A program made the position numbers and the translations under genes. The notes beneath the pieces were generated by a model, which ran no database searches, was not told where the DNA came from, and saw nothing but the letters and a program-made list of their open reading frames with translations. Of a stretch of DNA of 64,000 nt, positions 8,548 through 16,228 are shown in pieces. Source of the DNA: Kitasatospora sp. NBC_00240 (GTDB taxonomy: Bacteria; Actinomycetota; Actinomycetes; Streptomycetales; Streptomycetaceae); contig NZ_JAPEMU010000001.1 in the NCBI RefSeq assembly GCF_026342405.1, positions 7,874,001 to 7,938,000 on the forward strand, in the 5' to 3' direction. Each line of letters begins with the position of its first letter. Within the stretch, counting starts at the first letter, position 1.

Positions 8548-10185
8548 TCAGCCGATGGCCGGCGCCGGCACCACCCGGTGGGTGGGGCGTCCGCCGAGCC
8601 AGGTGCCGAGCACCGGTACGCCGGCCAGCTCGCCGGGCGGGACGTCGTAGGGGTCGGCCGCGAGCTGCACCAGGTCGGCCCGCAGGCCCGGGCGCAGGAC
8701 GCCCCAGAGCCCGTCCTCGAAGGCCTGGTGGGCGACGCCGGCCGAGTACGCGGTCAGCGCCTCCCGCAGCGGGATCCGCTCCTCGGGCAGCCAGCCGCCC
8801 GCGGGGAGGCCCTGCGGGGTCTGCCGGGTGACGGCGGTGGCGATGCCGGCCAGCGGCTCGTACCGGGTGACCGGCCAGTCGCTGCCGAAGGAGACCCGGG
8901 CGCCGCTGCCGAGCAGCGCGGCGATCCGGTACTGCCGGGCGCCGCGCACGGGGCCGAGCCGGGGGAGGGTCAGCTCGGTCATCAGCGGGTCGGTCTGCGC
9001 CCAGAGCGGCTCGAAGTTGGCGATCACCCCGAGTTCGGCGAACCGCGGCAGGTCGGCCGGGTCGACCAGCTGGACGTGCGCGATCACCGGGCGGCGGTCG
9101 CGCGGGCCGTTGCGGCGGGTGGCTGCCTCGATCGCGTCCAGGGCGAGCCGGACGCCGCGGTCCCCGATGGCGTGGATGTGCGGCTGGAAGCCGAGCGCGT
9201 CCACGGCGGTGACCGCGTCGGCCAGCTCGGCGGGCTGCCAGTTGGCGCTGCCGTGCGAGTGCGGGCAGTCGGTGTAGGGCTCCAGCAGGGCGGCCGTACC
9301 GGATTCCACCACGCCGTCGGCGAAGAACTTCACGCTGTGCGCGGTCAGCTGCCCGGCCCCCTCGGCGGCCACCCGGGCCCGGTCGGCGGCCAGGACGGGC
9401 AGCCGCTCGCGCCAGCCGTCGGGCGGCAGCAGCAGGCCGAGGCCGGCGCGGACGGACAGGGCGCCGGCCCGGGCGGCGGCGATCCAGACGTCGACCTGGG
9501 CGGGCTCGACCCAGGCGTCCTGGACCCAGGTGATCCCGGCGGCGGCCAGCGCGGCGGTGGTGTCCCGCAGGGCGGCGAGCTGCTCCTCGGGGCCCGGCGG
9601 GGGGACGAGTCGCAGCAGCGGGTCGAGGGCGCCGAACTCGCGCAGGGTGCCGAGCGGCTCGCCGTCCGGGCGGCGGACCACCTCGCCGTTCGCGGGCTGC
9701 GGGGAGTCGGCGGTGAAGCCGGCCCGGCGCAGCGCCTCGGTGTTGGCCCAGCCGGTGTGGTGGTCCATGGTGCGCAGCAGGACGGGCCGGTCGGGGACGA
9801 CGGCGTCCAGCAGGCGGGCGTCGAAGAGGCCGCCCTCGGCGAGCCAGGGGTCGAAGGCGTCGCCGCGGATCCATTCGGCGGCGGGGTTCTCGGCGGCCCA
9901 GCGGCGGACGGCCTCGACCACCTCCGCGAGGCTGGCGCAGTCGCGGACGGGGACGCCGAGCCGTCCGATGCCGCCGAGCAGCGGGTGCACGTGCCCGTCG
10001 CCCCAGGAGGGCAGCAGCGACCCGCCGGCCAGGGCGACGACCTCGGTGGCGGGGCCGCGCAGGGCGAGGGCCGCGTCACCGAGGGCGCTGATCCGGCCGG
10101 AGCCGACGGCCAGGGCGTGGGTGAGGGGGTCGCGGGGGTCTCCGGTGTGGATCCGGCCGCCGGTGAAGAGCGTGTCTGCACGCAT
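8548..10185 (-). CDS. Amidohydrolase (YtcJ-like, Amidohydro_3)
   Basis: About 545 residues. Metal-ligand motif HxH appears as GDGHVHPL near residue 67. Later come HIHAIGDRG and FGSDWPV (metal and catalytic Asp region), the standard order for YtcJ-type cyclic amidohydrolases. They hydrolyse amide or imine bonds of poorly known substrates. The start at 10185 is chosen over an upstream ATG because GGGAGGA lies 10 bases before it. Its partner permease downstream is truncated and a regulator fragment lies upstream, so the locus seems to be decaying although this gene is intact. It resembles the amidohydrolase at 28.7 kb in general architecture. Confidence 0.9.
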   Translation of the reverse strand: MRADTLFTGGRIHTGDPRDPLTHALAVGSGRISALGDAALALRGPATEVVALAGGSLLPSWGDGHVHPLLGGIGRLGVPVRDCASLAEVVEAVRRWAAENPAAEWIRGDAFDPWLAEGGLFDARLLDAVVPDRPVLLRTMDHHTGWANTEALRRAGFTADSPQPANGEVVRRPDGEPLGTLREFGALDPLLRLVPPPGPEEQLAALRDTTAALAAAGITWVQDAWVEPAQVDVWIAAARAGALSVRAGLGLLLPPDGWRERLPVLAADRARVAAEGAGQLTAHSVKFFADGVVESGTAALLEPYTDCPHSHGSANWQPAELADAVTAVDALGFQPHIHAIGDRGVRLALDAIEAATRRNGPRDRRPVIAHVQLVDPADLPRFAELGVIANFEPLWAQTDPLMTELTLPRLGPVRGARQYRIAALLGSGARVSFGSDWPVTRYEPLAGIATAVTRQTPQGLPAGGWLPEERIPLREALTAYSAGVAHQAFEDGLWGVLRPGLRADLVQLAADPYDVPPGELAGVPVLGTWLGGRPTHRVVPAPAIG

Positions 10186-10234
10186 GCGCGCTGCGTCCTC
10201 CCTGTGGAACTGCATGAGGTTCGGTTAAGAATGC

Positions 10235-10444
10235 TTCGTCCTCGGCTCGGCCCTCGACCTGGTCGCCCCGCCGGTCATGGTCGACGCGGTGGCCCGTGAC
10301 GCGGCCCCCCGGCTGGCCGCCGCCCTGGACGCCGTCCCGGCCGGCCGGCAGCGCGCCGACCAGGCCTTCGGGACCGGCCTGCGGGCGATGCTCGCCGGCT
10401 ACCGGGTGATGCTCCCCCCGGCGGCGCCGGGCGCCGCGGTCTGA
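10235..10444 (+). pseudogene. TetR-family regulator, C-terminal fragment
   Basis: Between the in-frame TAA at 10226 and TGA 10442-10444 one frame reads as the end of a TetR-type ligand-binding domain. It has FVLGSALDLVAPP, then RLAAALDAVPAG, then the conserved closing helix QAFGTGLRAMLAGYR. No start codon, ribosome binding site or helix-turn-helix precedes it, so about two thirds of the gene is gone. It lies head-to-head with the amidohydrolase, where an intact TetR regulator would normally sit. Confidence 0.7.
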
Positions 10445-10475
10445 GCCAGGCCCCGGTGCTGGCAGGATCGGAGGC

Positions 10476-11042
10476 ATGAGGACGAAGCACGCGGACCCCG
10501 CCGGCCCCCGACCCGCGGCCGCTGGGGCCTGGCCCGCCGGCGGCCCGCTCCCCGCCGACCTGCTCGCGGCCAAGGCCCTGGTGTACGACCCGGCCGGCTT
10601 CGTCTGCGGCCGGCCGGAGGCCGAGCCGGAGAGCGCCGACTACGGCGCCCACGCGTTCACGCTGGACGGGTACGCCGTCCGGTTCCGGGTGGCGCGGACC
10701 ACGCCGACCAAGGCGGGGCAGTTCGTCACCCTGTGGCAGCGCTCCGCGGCCGGCCCGATCCGCCCCTTCGACCTCGCCGATCCGGTCGACCTCTTCGTCG
10801 TCAGCAGCCGGGAGGGCGACCGTTTCGGCCAGTTCGTGCTGCCCAAGGAGGTGCTCCGGCGCCGGGGGATCGTCTCGGCCGGCGGCTCCGGCGGCAAGCG
10901 GGCGTTCCGGGTCTACCCGCCCTGGGCGGTCACGACGAGCCGTCAGGCCGTCGCCACCCAGGCCTGGCAGGCCGAGTACTTCCTGCCGGTGGGCCCCGCG
11001 GCGGTCGACACCGGGCGGGCACGGGAGCTGCACCGCCCTTGA
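10476..11042 (+). CDS. MepB family protein
   Basis: A 188-residue protein resembling MepB. The core has LVYDPAGFVC, then HAFTLDGYAVRFRVARTTPTK, GQFVTLWQR, DLFVVSSREG, GQFVLPKEVL and RVYPPWAVTTS. It ends with a helix around QAWQAEYFL. MepB is named from the staphylococcal mepRAB operon, but its own function is unknown. The N-terminal 25 residues are Pro/Ala-rich and not conserved. AGGA precedes the ATG by 8 bases. It is convergent with the M56 peptidase gene. Confidence 0.85.
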   Translation: MRTKHADPAGPRPAAAGAWPAGGPLPADLLAAKALVYDPAGFVCGRPEAEPESADYGAHAFTLDGYAVRFRVARTTPTKAGQFVTLWQRSAAGPIRPFDLADPVDLFVVSSREGDRFGQFVLPKEVLRRRGIVSAGGSGGKRAFRVYPPWAVTTSRQAVATQAWQAEYFLPVGPAAVDTGRARELHRP

Positions 11043-11098
11043 ACGGGCCGCCCGGCCCGAACCGCCCGGCCGGGCGCCGTCGCCTGCCGGGCGCGGCC

Positions 11099-12043
11099 CT
11101 ACAGCGGCGTCGCGGCCTTCAGCACCAGGAGCAGGGCCACCGCCGCGTTCACCGCGGACAGCGCCGAGGCCGCCGTGCCCGCCGCCGCGACCATCGCCGC
11201 CAGACCGGCCCGGCTGTGCGCGGGCGGCCAGCCGCCGGCCGCCGGGACGGGCCCGAGCAGGGCGGCGACCCGGCGCGGGACGGGGCCGGGCGCGGCGAAG
11301 GCGGCCAGGCCCGGCGGGGTGTGCAGGCCACCCGCCCGGTGCGACAGCAGGGCGGCGTTGGCCACCGCGCGCGCGGTCAGCCGCCGGTCGCCGACCGCCT
11401 CGGCGGCCTCCTCGTCGGCCCAGCGCTCGGCGCCGAACGCGACGGCGGCCTGCAGCGGGCGCAGGAACGGGTTGACCCGGCTGGCGAGCCGGGTGGCCAG
11501 CAGGATCCGGTGGTGGCGGTGGGTCAGATGGGCCCGCTCGTGCGCCAGCAGCGCCCGGTACTCGTCCGGCGCCAGTCCGGCGGCCATCGCGCTGGAGGCC
11601 ACCACCCGCCCCGGCCGGCCGGGCAGCGCGTAGGCGTACGGCGTGCGGTCCGGCAGGACGGCGACGTCCCGCTCGTGCGGGACGGCGGCCAGCGCGTGCC
11701 GCAGCCGACGGCGGACCCGCAGGTGGCGTCCGAGGGTGGCGCCGCAGGCCACCGCGACGGCGCAGAGCAGCGCGATGCTGCCGAACCCGACCGCCTCGTG
11801 GAACGGCACCACGTCCCGGACCTGCGGGGCCGACCAGCTGTCCGGCAGCGGGTTGCCGGGGATCTGGGCGGTGCCGATCACGCCGAGCAGGCCCAGGCAG
11901 AGCGTGCTGCACACGCCCATCACCACGCTGACCGCAGTCAGCAGCCGCGCGGCCGTCCGGGGGTGCAGGTGCAGTTCGGCCAGCCTGGCGATCGGCAGGG
12001 CGGTCAGCGGCAGCACGAGCGGGAGGAAGACGAAGACGCCCAC
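11099..12043 (-). CDS. M56 (BlaR1-like) membrane metallopeptidase
   Basis: A 314-residue membrane protein with four or so hydrophobic segments and the zinc-peptidase motif HERAHLTH (HExxH, near residue 170) on a cytoplasmic loop. A family-typical TPYAYALPG stretch comes about 35 residues before it. It lacks the penicillin-sensing domain of BlaR1, as do most actinobacterial M56 proteins. It starts at GTG 12043, five bases after the stop of the BlaI-type regulator, so the two are translated together. By family precedent it would cleave or inactivate that repressor in response to a membrane or envelope signal. Confidence 0.88.
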   Translation of the reverse strand: MGVFVFLPLVLPLTALPIARLAELHLHPRTAARLLTAVSVVMGVCSTLCLGLLGVIGTAQIPGNPLPDSWSAPQVRDVVPFHEAVGFGSIALLCAVAVACGATLGRHLRVRRRLRHALAAVPHERDVAVLPDRTPYAYALPGRPGRVVASSAMAAGLAPDEYRALLAHERAHLTHRHHRILLATRLASRVNPFLRPLQAAVAFGAERWADEEAAEAVGDRRLTARAVANAALLSHRAGGLHTPPGLAAFAAPGPVPRRVAALLGPVPAAGGWPPAHSRAGLAAMVAAAGTAASALSAVNAAVALLLVLKAATPL

Positions 12044-12048
12044 GGGTG

Positions 12049-12453
12049 TCAGCTTCCGTCGTCGACGGCACTGTCCAGCAGGGCCCGCAGCAGGTTCTCG
12101 TCGTCGGGGAGCAGGGTGCTCACGAAGCTGGCCAGCACGGCGTCCCGGTCGGCCTCGTTGTCGAGCACCCGGCGCATCCGCAAGGCAGCCAGCCCGGCGG
12201 TGTCGGAGGCGGCCCGCCAGACGTACGAGCGGCCCGAACGGCTGCGGGAGACGGCCTTCTTGGCGTGCAGCCGGGACAGGATGGTCATCACCGTGGTGTA
12301 GGCCAGCCCGTCGCCCAGGTGCTGCTGCACCCAGACCGCGGTCGCCGGGGCGGGCGCCGCCTGGAGCGCGGCCAGGACCTGCGCCTCCAGTTGGCCCTGC
12401 CCGCGCCTGCGTACCCGCGGGTGCTCGGCCGGCGCTTGCTGTTCGGTGCCCAT
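12049..12453 (-). CDS. BlaI/MecI/CopY family repressor
   Basis: A 134-residue winged-helix repressor. Residues 20-85 read LEAQVLAALQ, then a recognition region AYTTVMTILSRLHAKKAVSRSRSG and YVWRAA, the BlaI family signature. The C-terminal helices mediate dimerisation. GGAGGG precedes ATG 12453. It heads a two-gene operon with the M56 peptidase, which by family precedent relieves its repression. A TCTACA/TGTAGA dyad of the type bound by BlaI proteins lies at 12631-12646, closer to the terD gene than to this one. Confidence 0.92.
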   Translation of the reverse strand: MGTEQQAPAEHPRVRRRGQGQLEAQVLAALQAAPAPATAVWVQQHLGDGLAYTTVMTILSRLHAKKAVSRSRSGRSYVWRAASDTAGLAALRMRRVLDNEADRDAVLASFVSTLLPDDENLLRALLDSAVDDGS

Positions 12454-12630
12454 GCCGGGCCTCCCTCCGGTCTCGCCGCCCGGTCCTGCTCGGGCGCGCT
12501 GTCCATCCTACTGAGCGGTCCGGCCGGGGTCTTTGCCGGGCCTTTGCCCGGCTTTTGCCGGTGTCGCGAGCGGCGCCGCCACCGTCTGTACCGGTTCGGT
12601 CCCATGACGGCCGGACAGATTCTCCTGTTC

Positions 12631-12654
12631 TCTACAGTGTTGTAGATTTATGAT
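12631..12654 (+). promoter_or_regulatory. BlaI-like dyad overlapping terD promoter
   Basis: The perfect dyad TCTACA-GTGT-TGTAGA (12631-12646) is followed immediately by TATGAT (12649-12654), a good -10 hexamer for the terD gene starting at 12716. The dyad fills the -35/-10 spacer, the usual position for a repressor. BlaI-family operators are typically built around TACA...TGTA, which fits, but binding by the neighbouring BlaI is inference. Confidence 0.5.
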
Positions 12655-12715
12655 CCCCGCACCACAGAGAGCCGGGCGTTCCGGGCCCGGCACGGGGAAT
12701 CCCCAGGAGGGCATC

Positions 12716-13291
12716 ATGGGAGTCTCGCTGGCCAAGGGTGGCAACGTCTCGCTGACCAAGGAGGCCCCGGGGCTGACCGCGGTCATCGTGGGCCTCGGCT
12801 GGGACGTCCGCTCCACCACCGGGGCCGACTTCGACCTCGACGCCAGCGCCCTGCTGTGCAACGACGCCGGCCGGGTCGTCTCCGACCAGCACTTCGTCTT
12901 CTTCAACAACCTGCGCAGCCCCGAGGGTTCGGTCGAGCACAGCGGTGACAACCTCACCGGTGGCGGGGACGGCGACGACGAGCAGATCAAGGTCGACCTG
13001 GTGAGCGTGCCGGCCAACGTCACCAAGGTGGTGTTCCCGGTGTCGATCTACGACGCCGACGCCCGGCTGCAGAACTTCGGCCAGGTCCGCAACGCCTTCA
13101 TCCGGATCGTCAACCAGGCCAACGGCAGCGAGGTGGCCCGCTACGACCTGAGCGAGGACGCGTCCTCCGAGACGGCGATGGTCTTCGGCGAGCTGTACCG
13201 CTACGGCGCCGAGTGGAAGTTCCGGGCGATCGGCCAGGGTTACGCCTCCGGTCTGCGGGGCATCGCCTCCGACTACGGGGTCAACGTCTGA
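12716..13291 (+). CDS. TerD family protein (stress/tellurium resistance)
   Basis: A 191-residue TerD-family protein. It shows the family opening GVSLAKGGNVSLTKEAPGL, DFDLDASALL near residue 40, HSGDNLTGGGDGDDE near 80 (a Ca2+-binding acidic loop) and FGQVRNAFIRI near 120. TerD proteins are cytoplasmic calcium-binding proteins tied to envelope stress and, in streptomycetes, to differentiation. AGGAGG at 12705-12710 makes the start certain. It is followed by a second TerD paralogue, probably in the same transcript. Confidence 0.95.
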   Translation: MGVSLAKGGNVSLTKEAPGLTAVIVGLGWDVRSTTGADFDLDASALLCNDAGRVVSDQHFVFFNNLRSPEGSVEHSGDNLTGGGDGDDEQIKVDLVSVPANVTKVVFPVSIYDADARLQNFGQVRNAFIRIVNQANGSEVARYDLSEDASSETAMVFGELYRYGAEWKFRAIGQGYASGLRGIASDYGVNV

Positions 13292-13406
13292 CCGGTACGG
13301 CGGGCCCGGGAACGGGCCCGCCGCCGGCCGCCCGGCGCACCGGTGGCCCGAGCCGGTGCACAAGCGCATCGTCCGACCGTCGGCCGACACAAGGAGAGCA
13401 GGACTC

Positions 13407-13988
13407 ATGAGCGTCAACCTCGGCAAGGGACAGCGGATCAGCCTGGAGAAGGCCGGGGGAGGGGCGCTCGGCGTGGTGCGGATGGGCCTCGGCTGGAAGG
13501 CCGCGCCGCGCAAGGGGTTCCTGGCCAAGCTGCTCCCGAGGGAGATCGACCTGGACGCCTCGGCCGTGCTGTTCGCGGGCAGCAAGCCGGTCGAGGTGGT
13601 CTACTTCCAGAAGCTGACCAGCTCGGACGGTTCGGTGCGGCACAGCGGCGACAACCTGACCGGCGGCGCGGGCCAGGGTGCCGACGACGAGTCCATCGTG
13701 GTGGACCTGCAGAAGGTGCCCGCGCAGGTCGAGCAGATCGTCTTCACCGTCAACTCGTTCACCGGGCAGACCTTCCAGGAGGTGCAGAACGCCTTCTGCC
13801 GCCTCGTGGACGAGACCAACGGCACGGAGCTGGCCCGCTACACCCTGACCGGCGGCGGACCGTACACCGCCCAGATCATGGCCAAGGTGCACCGGGCCGG
13901 CACCGGCTGGCAGCTGACCGCGATCGGCGAGCCGGCCGCCGGCCGCACCTTCAAGGAACTGCTGCCCGAGATCGCCAAGCACCTCTGA
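13407..13988 (+). CDS. TerD family protein, second copy
   Basis: A 193-residue paralogue of the preceding gene. It starts SVNLGKGQRISLEKAGGG and keeps IDLDASAVLF, HSGDNLTGG with the acidic DDE loop, and FQEVQNAFCRLVD. It differs by a basic insert around residues 30-45 (APRKGFLAKLLPRE), as in the TerD/TerZ subgroup with a longer first loop. AAGGAG precedes ATG 13407. The 115-base gap to the upstream copy shows no terminator. A 20-base GC palindrome 63 bases downstream likely ends the unit. Confidence 0.94.
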   Translation: MSVNLGKGQRISLEKAGGGALGVVRMGLGWKAAPRKGFLAKLLPREIDLDASAVLFAGSKPVEVVYFQKLTSSDGSVRHSGDNLTGGAGQGADDESIVVDLQKVPAQVEQIVFTVNSFTGQTFQEVQNAFCRLVDETNGTELARYTLTGGGPYTAQIMAKVHRAGTGWQLTAIGEPAAGRTFKELLPEIAKHL

Positions 13989-14051
13989 CCGCGGTCGGCC
14001 GGCCAGGCCGGGCGGCGGACGGATGAACTCCGCACGGCCGCCGGGCGGCTG

Positions 14052-14071
14052 ACCCCCGGCCGGCCGGGGGT
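14052..14071 (+). terminator. Palindromic terminator after terD pair
   Basis: ACCCCCGGCC-GGCCGGGGGT is a perfect 20-base palindrome. It would form a strong hairpin 63 bases after the second terD stop. There is no T-tract, as is common in this GC range. Confidence 0.5.
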
Positions 14072-14110
14072 GGGCCCGCCGCCCACCGGTGCCGGAGCAC
14101 CTCCGCGACC

Positions 14111-14119
14111 TGGTAATGT
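14111..14119 (+). promoter_or_regulatory. Extended -10 promoter of tRNA-like gene, copy 1
   Basis: TGGTAATGT fits an extended -10 (TG-N-TAnnnT). It lies 38 bases before the tRNA-like gene. The second copy has TGCTACTAT at the matching distance (37 bases). Between promoter and tRNA a short leader hairpin GGAAGA-GAGA-TCTTCC (14130-14145) is seen. Confidence 0.55.
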
Positions 14120-14151
14120 TCTCGCTGTCGGAAGAGAGATCTTCCTGGCAG

Positions 14152-14224
14152 GCGTCGGAGGTGCTGGTGGAGCACGCCCTACTTTCAGTAGGGAGAGTCC
14201 GTTCAAATCGGGCCCGGCGCTCCA
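14152..14224 (+). tRNA. Unusual tRNA-Glu(UUC)-like gene, copy 1
   Basis: A complete cloverleaf can be drawn by hand. Acceptor is GCGTCGG with CCGGCGC (one T-G pair). The D stem is GTGC/GCAC with a 7-base loop TGGTGGA. The anticodon stem is CCCTA/TAGGG with loop CTTTCAG, giving anticodon TTC (Glu). The variable region is only AGA, the T stem GTCCG/CGGGC with loop TTCAAAT, the discriminator T, and CCA is encoded. The whole is 73 bases, about three shorter than a normal class I tRNA because of the small D loop and variable loop. Position 8 is A rather than T. A near-identical copy at 30544-30616 differs by a compensating pair in the anticodon stem, which supports the fold. It could be a working GAA-reading tRNA, a specialised tRNA, or a tRNA-derived element. 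Confidence 0.7.
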
Positions 14225-14232
14225 ATCTTTTC

Positions 14233-14276
14233 CGGGCCCGGTCCGGACCGCCCCAGGGTGGTCCGGACCGGGCCCG
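14233..14276 (+). terminator. Terminator of tRNA-like gene, copy 1
   Basis: Perfect 17-base arms (14233-14249 and 14260-14276, opening CGGGCCCGG) with a 10-base loop begin 9 bases after the CCA end. The intervening ATCTTTTC is T-rich. Together with the -10 upstream this makes the tRNA-like gene its own transcription unit. Confidence 0.7.
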
Positions 14277-14382
14277 TCGCATGTCCCCCACGGCCGGGCG
14301 TGGCCCTTCCGTACGGCCCCCGTCCCAGGTCCCCGTCCCCGGCTCCACGCGTCCGGACCGCACGCGGACGGGCCGCACGCGG

Positions 14383-14417
14383 ACGGGCCCCGGCCGGGAG
14401 ATCCGGCCGGGGCCCGT
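14383..14417 (-). terminator. hrdB terminator
   Basis: Arms ACGGGCCCCGGCCGG and CCGGCCGGGGCCCGT (15 bp, perfect) enclose loop GAGAT, 18 bases past the hrdB stop codon. The direct repeat CACGCGGACGGGCCG lies just beyond it. Confidence 0.7.
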
Positions 14418-14434
14418 ACGTCCGGGAGGTCCGG

Positions 14435-16000
14435 TCAGTCCAGGTAGTCGCGCAGCACCTGGGAGCGCGACGGGTGGCGCAGCTTGGACATCGTCTTGGA
14501 CTCGATCTGGCGGATCCGCTCGCGGGTGACCCCGTAGACCTTGCCGATCTCGTCCAGCGTCTTCGGCTGGCCGTCGGTGAGGCCGAAGCGCATCGAGACC
14601 ACGCCGGCCTCGCGCTCGGCCAGCGTCTCCAGCACCGCCCGGAGCTGCTCCTGCAGCAGGGTGAAGCTGACCGCGTCGGCGGGCTTGACGGCCTCGGTGT
14701 CCTCGATCAGGTCACCGAACTCGCTGTCGCCCTCGTCGCCGAGCGGGGTGTGCAGCGAGATCGGCTCGCGCCCGTACCGCTGCACCTCGATCACCCGCTC
14801 CGGGGTGAGGTCGAGCTCCTTGCCCAGCTCCTCCGGGGTGGGTTCGCGGCCGAGCGACTGGAGCATCTGGCGCTGCAGACGGGCCAGCTTGTTGATGACC
14901 TCGACCATGTGCACCGGGATCCGGATGGTGCGGGACTGGTCGGCCATCGCGCGGGTGATCGCCTGGCGGATCCACCACGTCGCGTAGGTGGAGAACTTGA
15001 AGCCCTTGGTGTAGTCGAACTTCTCGACCGCGCGGACCAGACCGAGGTTGCCCTCCTGGATCAGGTCCAGGAACAGCATGCCGCGGCCGGTGTAGCGCTT
15101 GGCCACCGAGACCACCAGGCGGAGGTTGGCCTCCAGCAGGTGGTCCTTGGCGCGGCGGCCGTCCTCGGCGATCAACTCCAGCTCGCGCCGGAACACCGGG
15201 GTGAGGTCCTCGCCGGAGGCGAGCTTCTCCATCGCGAACAGGCCGGCCTCGATGCGCTTGGCCAGCGACACCTCCTGCTCGGCGTTGAGCAGCGAGACCT
15301 TGCCGATCTGCTTCAGGTAGTCCTTCACCGCGTCGGCGCTGGCGCCGGGCGTGGTGACCTGCACCTTGGGGGCGTCGTCCTCGTCGTCGTCCGAGAGGAC
15401 GAAGCTGCCGATGCCGGGCGTCTCCGCCTCCCGGCCGGTGTCGCCGGCCGTGGCCTCGTCGAAGAGATCGTCCTCGGCGGCGGGCTCGGCGGCGGAGGTG
15501 TCCTCCGCGCCGGCCTTCGCCGCGGTCTTCTTGGCGGCGGCTGTGGTGGTCTTCTTCGCGGCCGTCTTCTTCACCGCGGCGGCCTTCTTCGCGGGTGCCG
15601 CCTTCTTGGCCGCGGCGGCCTTTTTCACCGGTGCGGCGGCCTCGGCGGGCGCCCCGGATGCCTCCTCGGAGGCCTCCACGGGGGCCGCTGTGATCTTCTT
15701 GACAGGGGTAGCGCGCGTGGCTACGGTTTTCTTGACAGAGCGCCGGTTCGGGTCTCCAGCAGCTGGTTTGGGCTCCTGTGCAGGTCGGACCGCCAGGACT
15801 ACCCCGTCCTCGTCGAGCACCTGGTTCAGGCTCCGGAGGACGACCTTCCACTGGGTGGTCGGAATGTTGTCGGCCTCGAAAGCCTGGCGCACCTCATCGC
15901 CGGTGATGTGTCCTGTGGTCCTGCCGCGCTCGATGAGTGCCATCAAGGACGCGGATTCAGCGATCCGATGCGGAAGCGTGCGGGACGGGCTGGGCGACAC
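14435..16000 (-). CDS. hrdB: Principal RNA polymerase sigma factor HrdB
   Basis: A 521-residue group 1 sigma-70. Region 1.1 is followed by a long Lys/Ala/Thr-rich linker (about residues 80-180) and an acidic stretch, both typical of HrdB. Regions 1.2-4.2 are complete: DAVKDYLKQIGKVSLL, region 2.3/2.4 KFSTYATWWIRQAITRAMAD, region 3, and region 4.2 VTRERIRQIESK. It directs RNA polymerase to housekeeping promoters. GTG 16000 is taken as start because GAGAGG precedes it and the family N-terminus (SRTLPxxIAES) begins there; the frame continues upstream without homology. Confidence 0.97.
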   Translation of the reverse strand: MSPSPSRTLPHRIAESASLMALIERGRTTGHITGDEVRQAFEADNIPTTQWKVVLRSLNQVLDEDGVVLAVRPAQEPKPAAGDPNRRSVKKTVATRATPVKKITAAPVEASEEASGAPAEAAAPVKKAAAAKKAAPAKKAAAVKKTAAKKTTTAAAKKTAAKAGAEDTSAAEPAAEDDLFDEATAGDTGREAETPGIGSFVLSDDDEDDAPKVQVTTPGASADAVKDYLKQIGKVSLLNAEQEVSLAKRIEAGLFAMEKLASGEDLTPVFRRELELIAEDGRRAKDHLLEANLRLVVSVAKRYTGRGMLFLDLIQEGNLGLVRAVEKFDYTKGFKFSTYATWWIRQAITRAMADQSRTIRIPVHMVEVINKLARLQRQMLQSLGREPTPEELGKELDLTPERVIEVQRYGREPISLHTPLGDEGDSEFGDLIEDTEAVKPADAVSFTLLQEQLRAVLETLAEREAGVVSMRFGLTDGQPKTLDEIGKVYGVTRERIRQIESKTMSKLRHPSRSQVLRDYLD

Positions 16001-16131
16001 GAGTGGCCTCTCGGTGCAGTGGGCATGAAACGGCTCCGCCGCGCACGGAGTGTGTGACGGATCAGGGATCCTCCACGCGGCAAGCACCGTTCGACTAATC
16101 GTTCCCGGAGCGCGAGGCGTTACGCATCGAT

Positions 16132-16151
16132 GGAGTGACTCGGGTCACTCC
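16132..16151. promoter_or_regulatory. Dyad upstream of hrdB
   Basis: GGAGTGAC-TCGG-GTCACTCC is a perfect 8-bp dyad about 130 bases upstream of the hrdB start and 77 bases past the stop of the FadR-type gene. It could be an operator in the hrdB promoter region or a hairpin ending the FadR transcript. It resembles AGTGA/TCACT developmental-regulator half-sites, without matching their spacing. Confidence 0.4.
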
Positions 16152-16228
16152 GCTGCCGTAGTGGCCGCGGCGGCCCGCCCGGCGGCGCCGCTCAGGGGCC
16201 CGGCCCGGGGCGGATCCGGCCCACCCGG

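Noticed and set aside
14152..14224. Possible tmRNA piece or attachment site
   Set aside because: The 3' end resembles a tRNA, but no tag-peptide region, split-tRNA 5' end or integrase is present. A full cloverleaf is contained in 73 bases.
14281..14378. Minus-strand proteins covering the tRNA-like copies (also near 30544-30644)
   Set aside because: Their similar translations arise only because both contain the antisense of the tRNA-like gene.
16060..16131. SigR-type promoter (GGGAAC on the minus strand) for hrdB
   Set aside because: The upstream hexamer is present, but no GTT follows at the required 16-18 base distance.
16132..16151. BldD box
   Set aside because: The half-sites resemble AGTGA/TCACT, yet the centre is one base shorter than the published palindrome. 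Left as an unassigned dyad.
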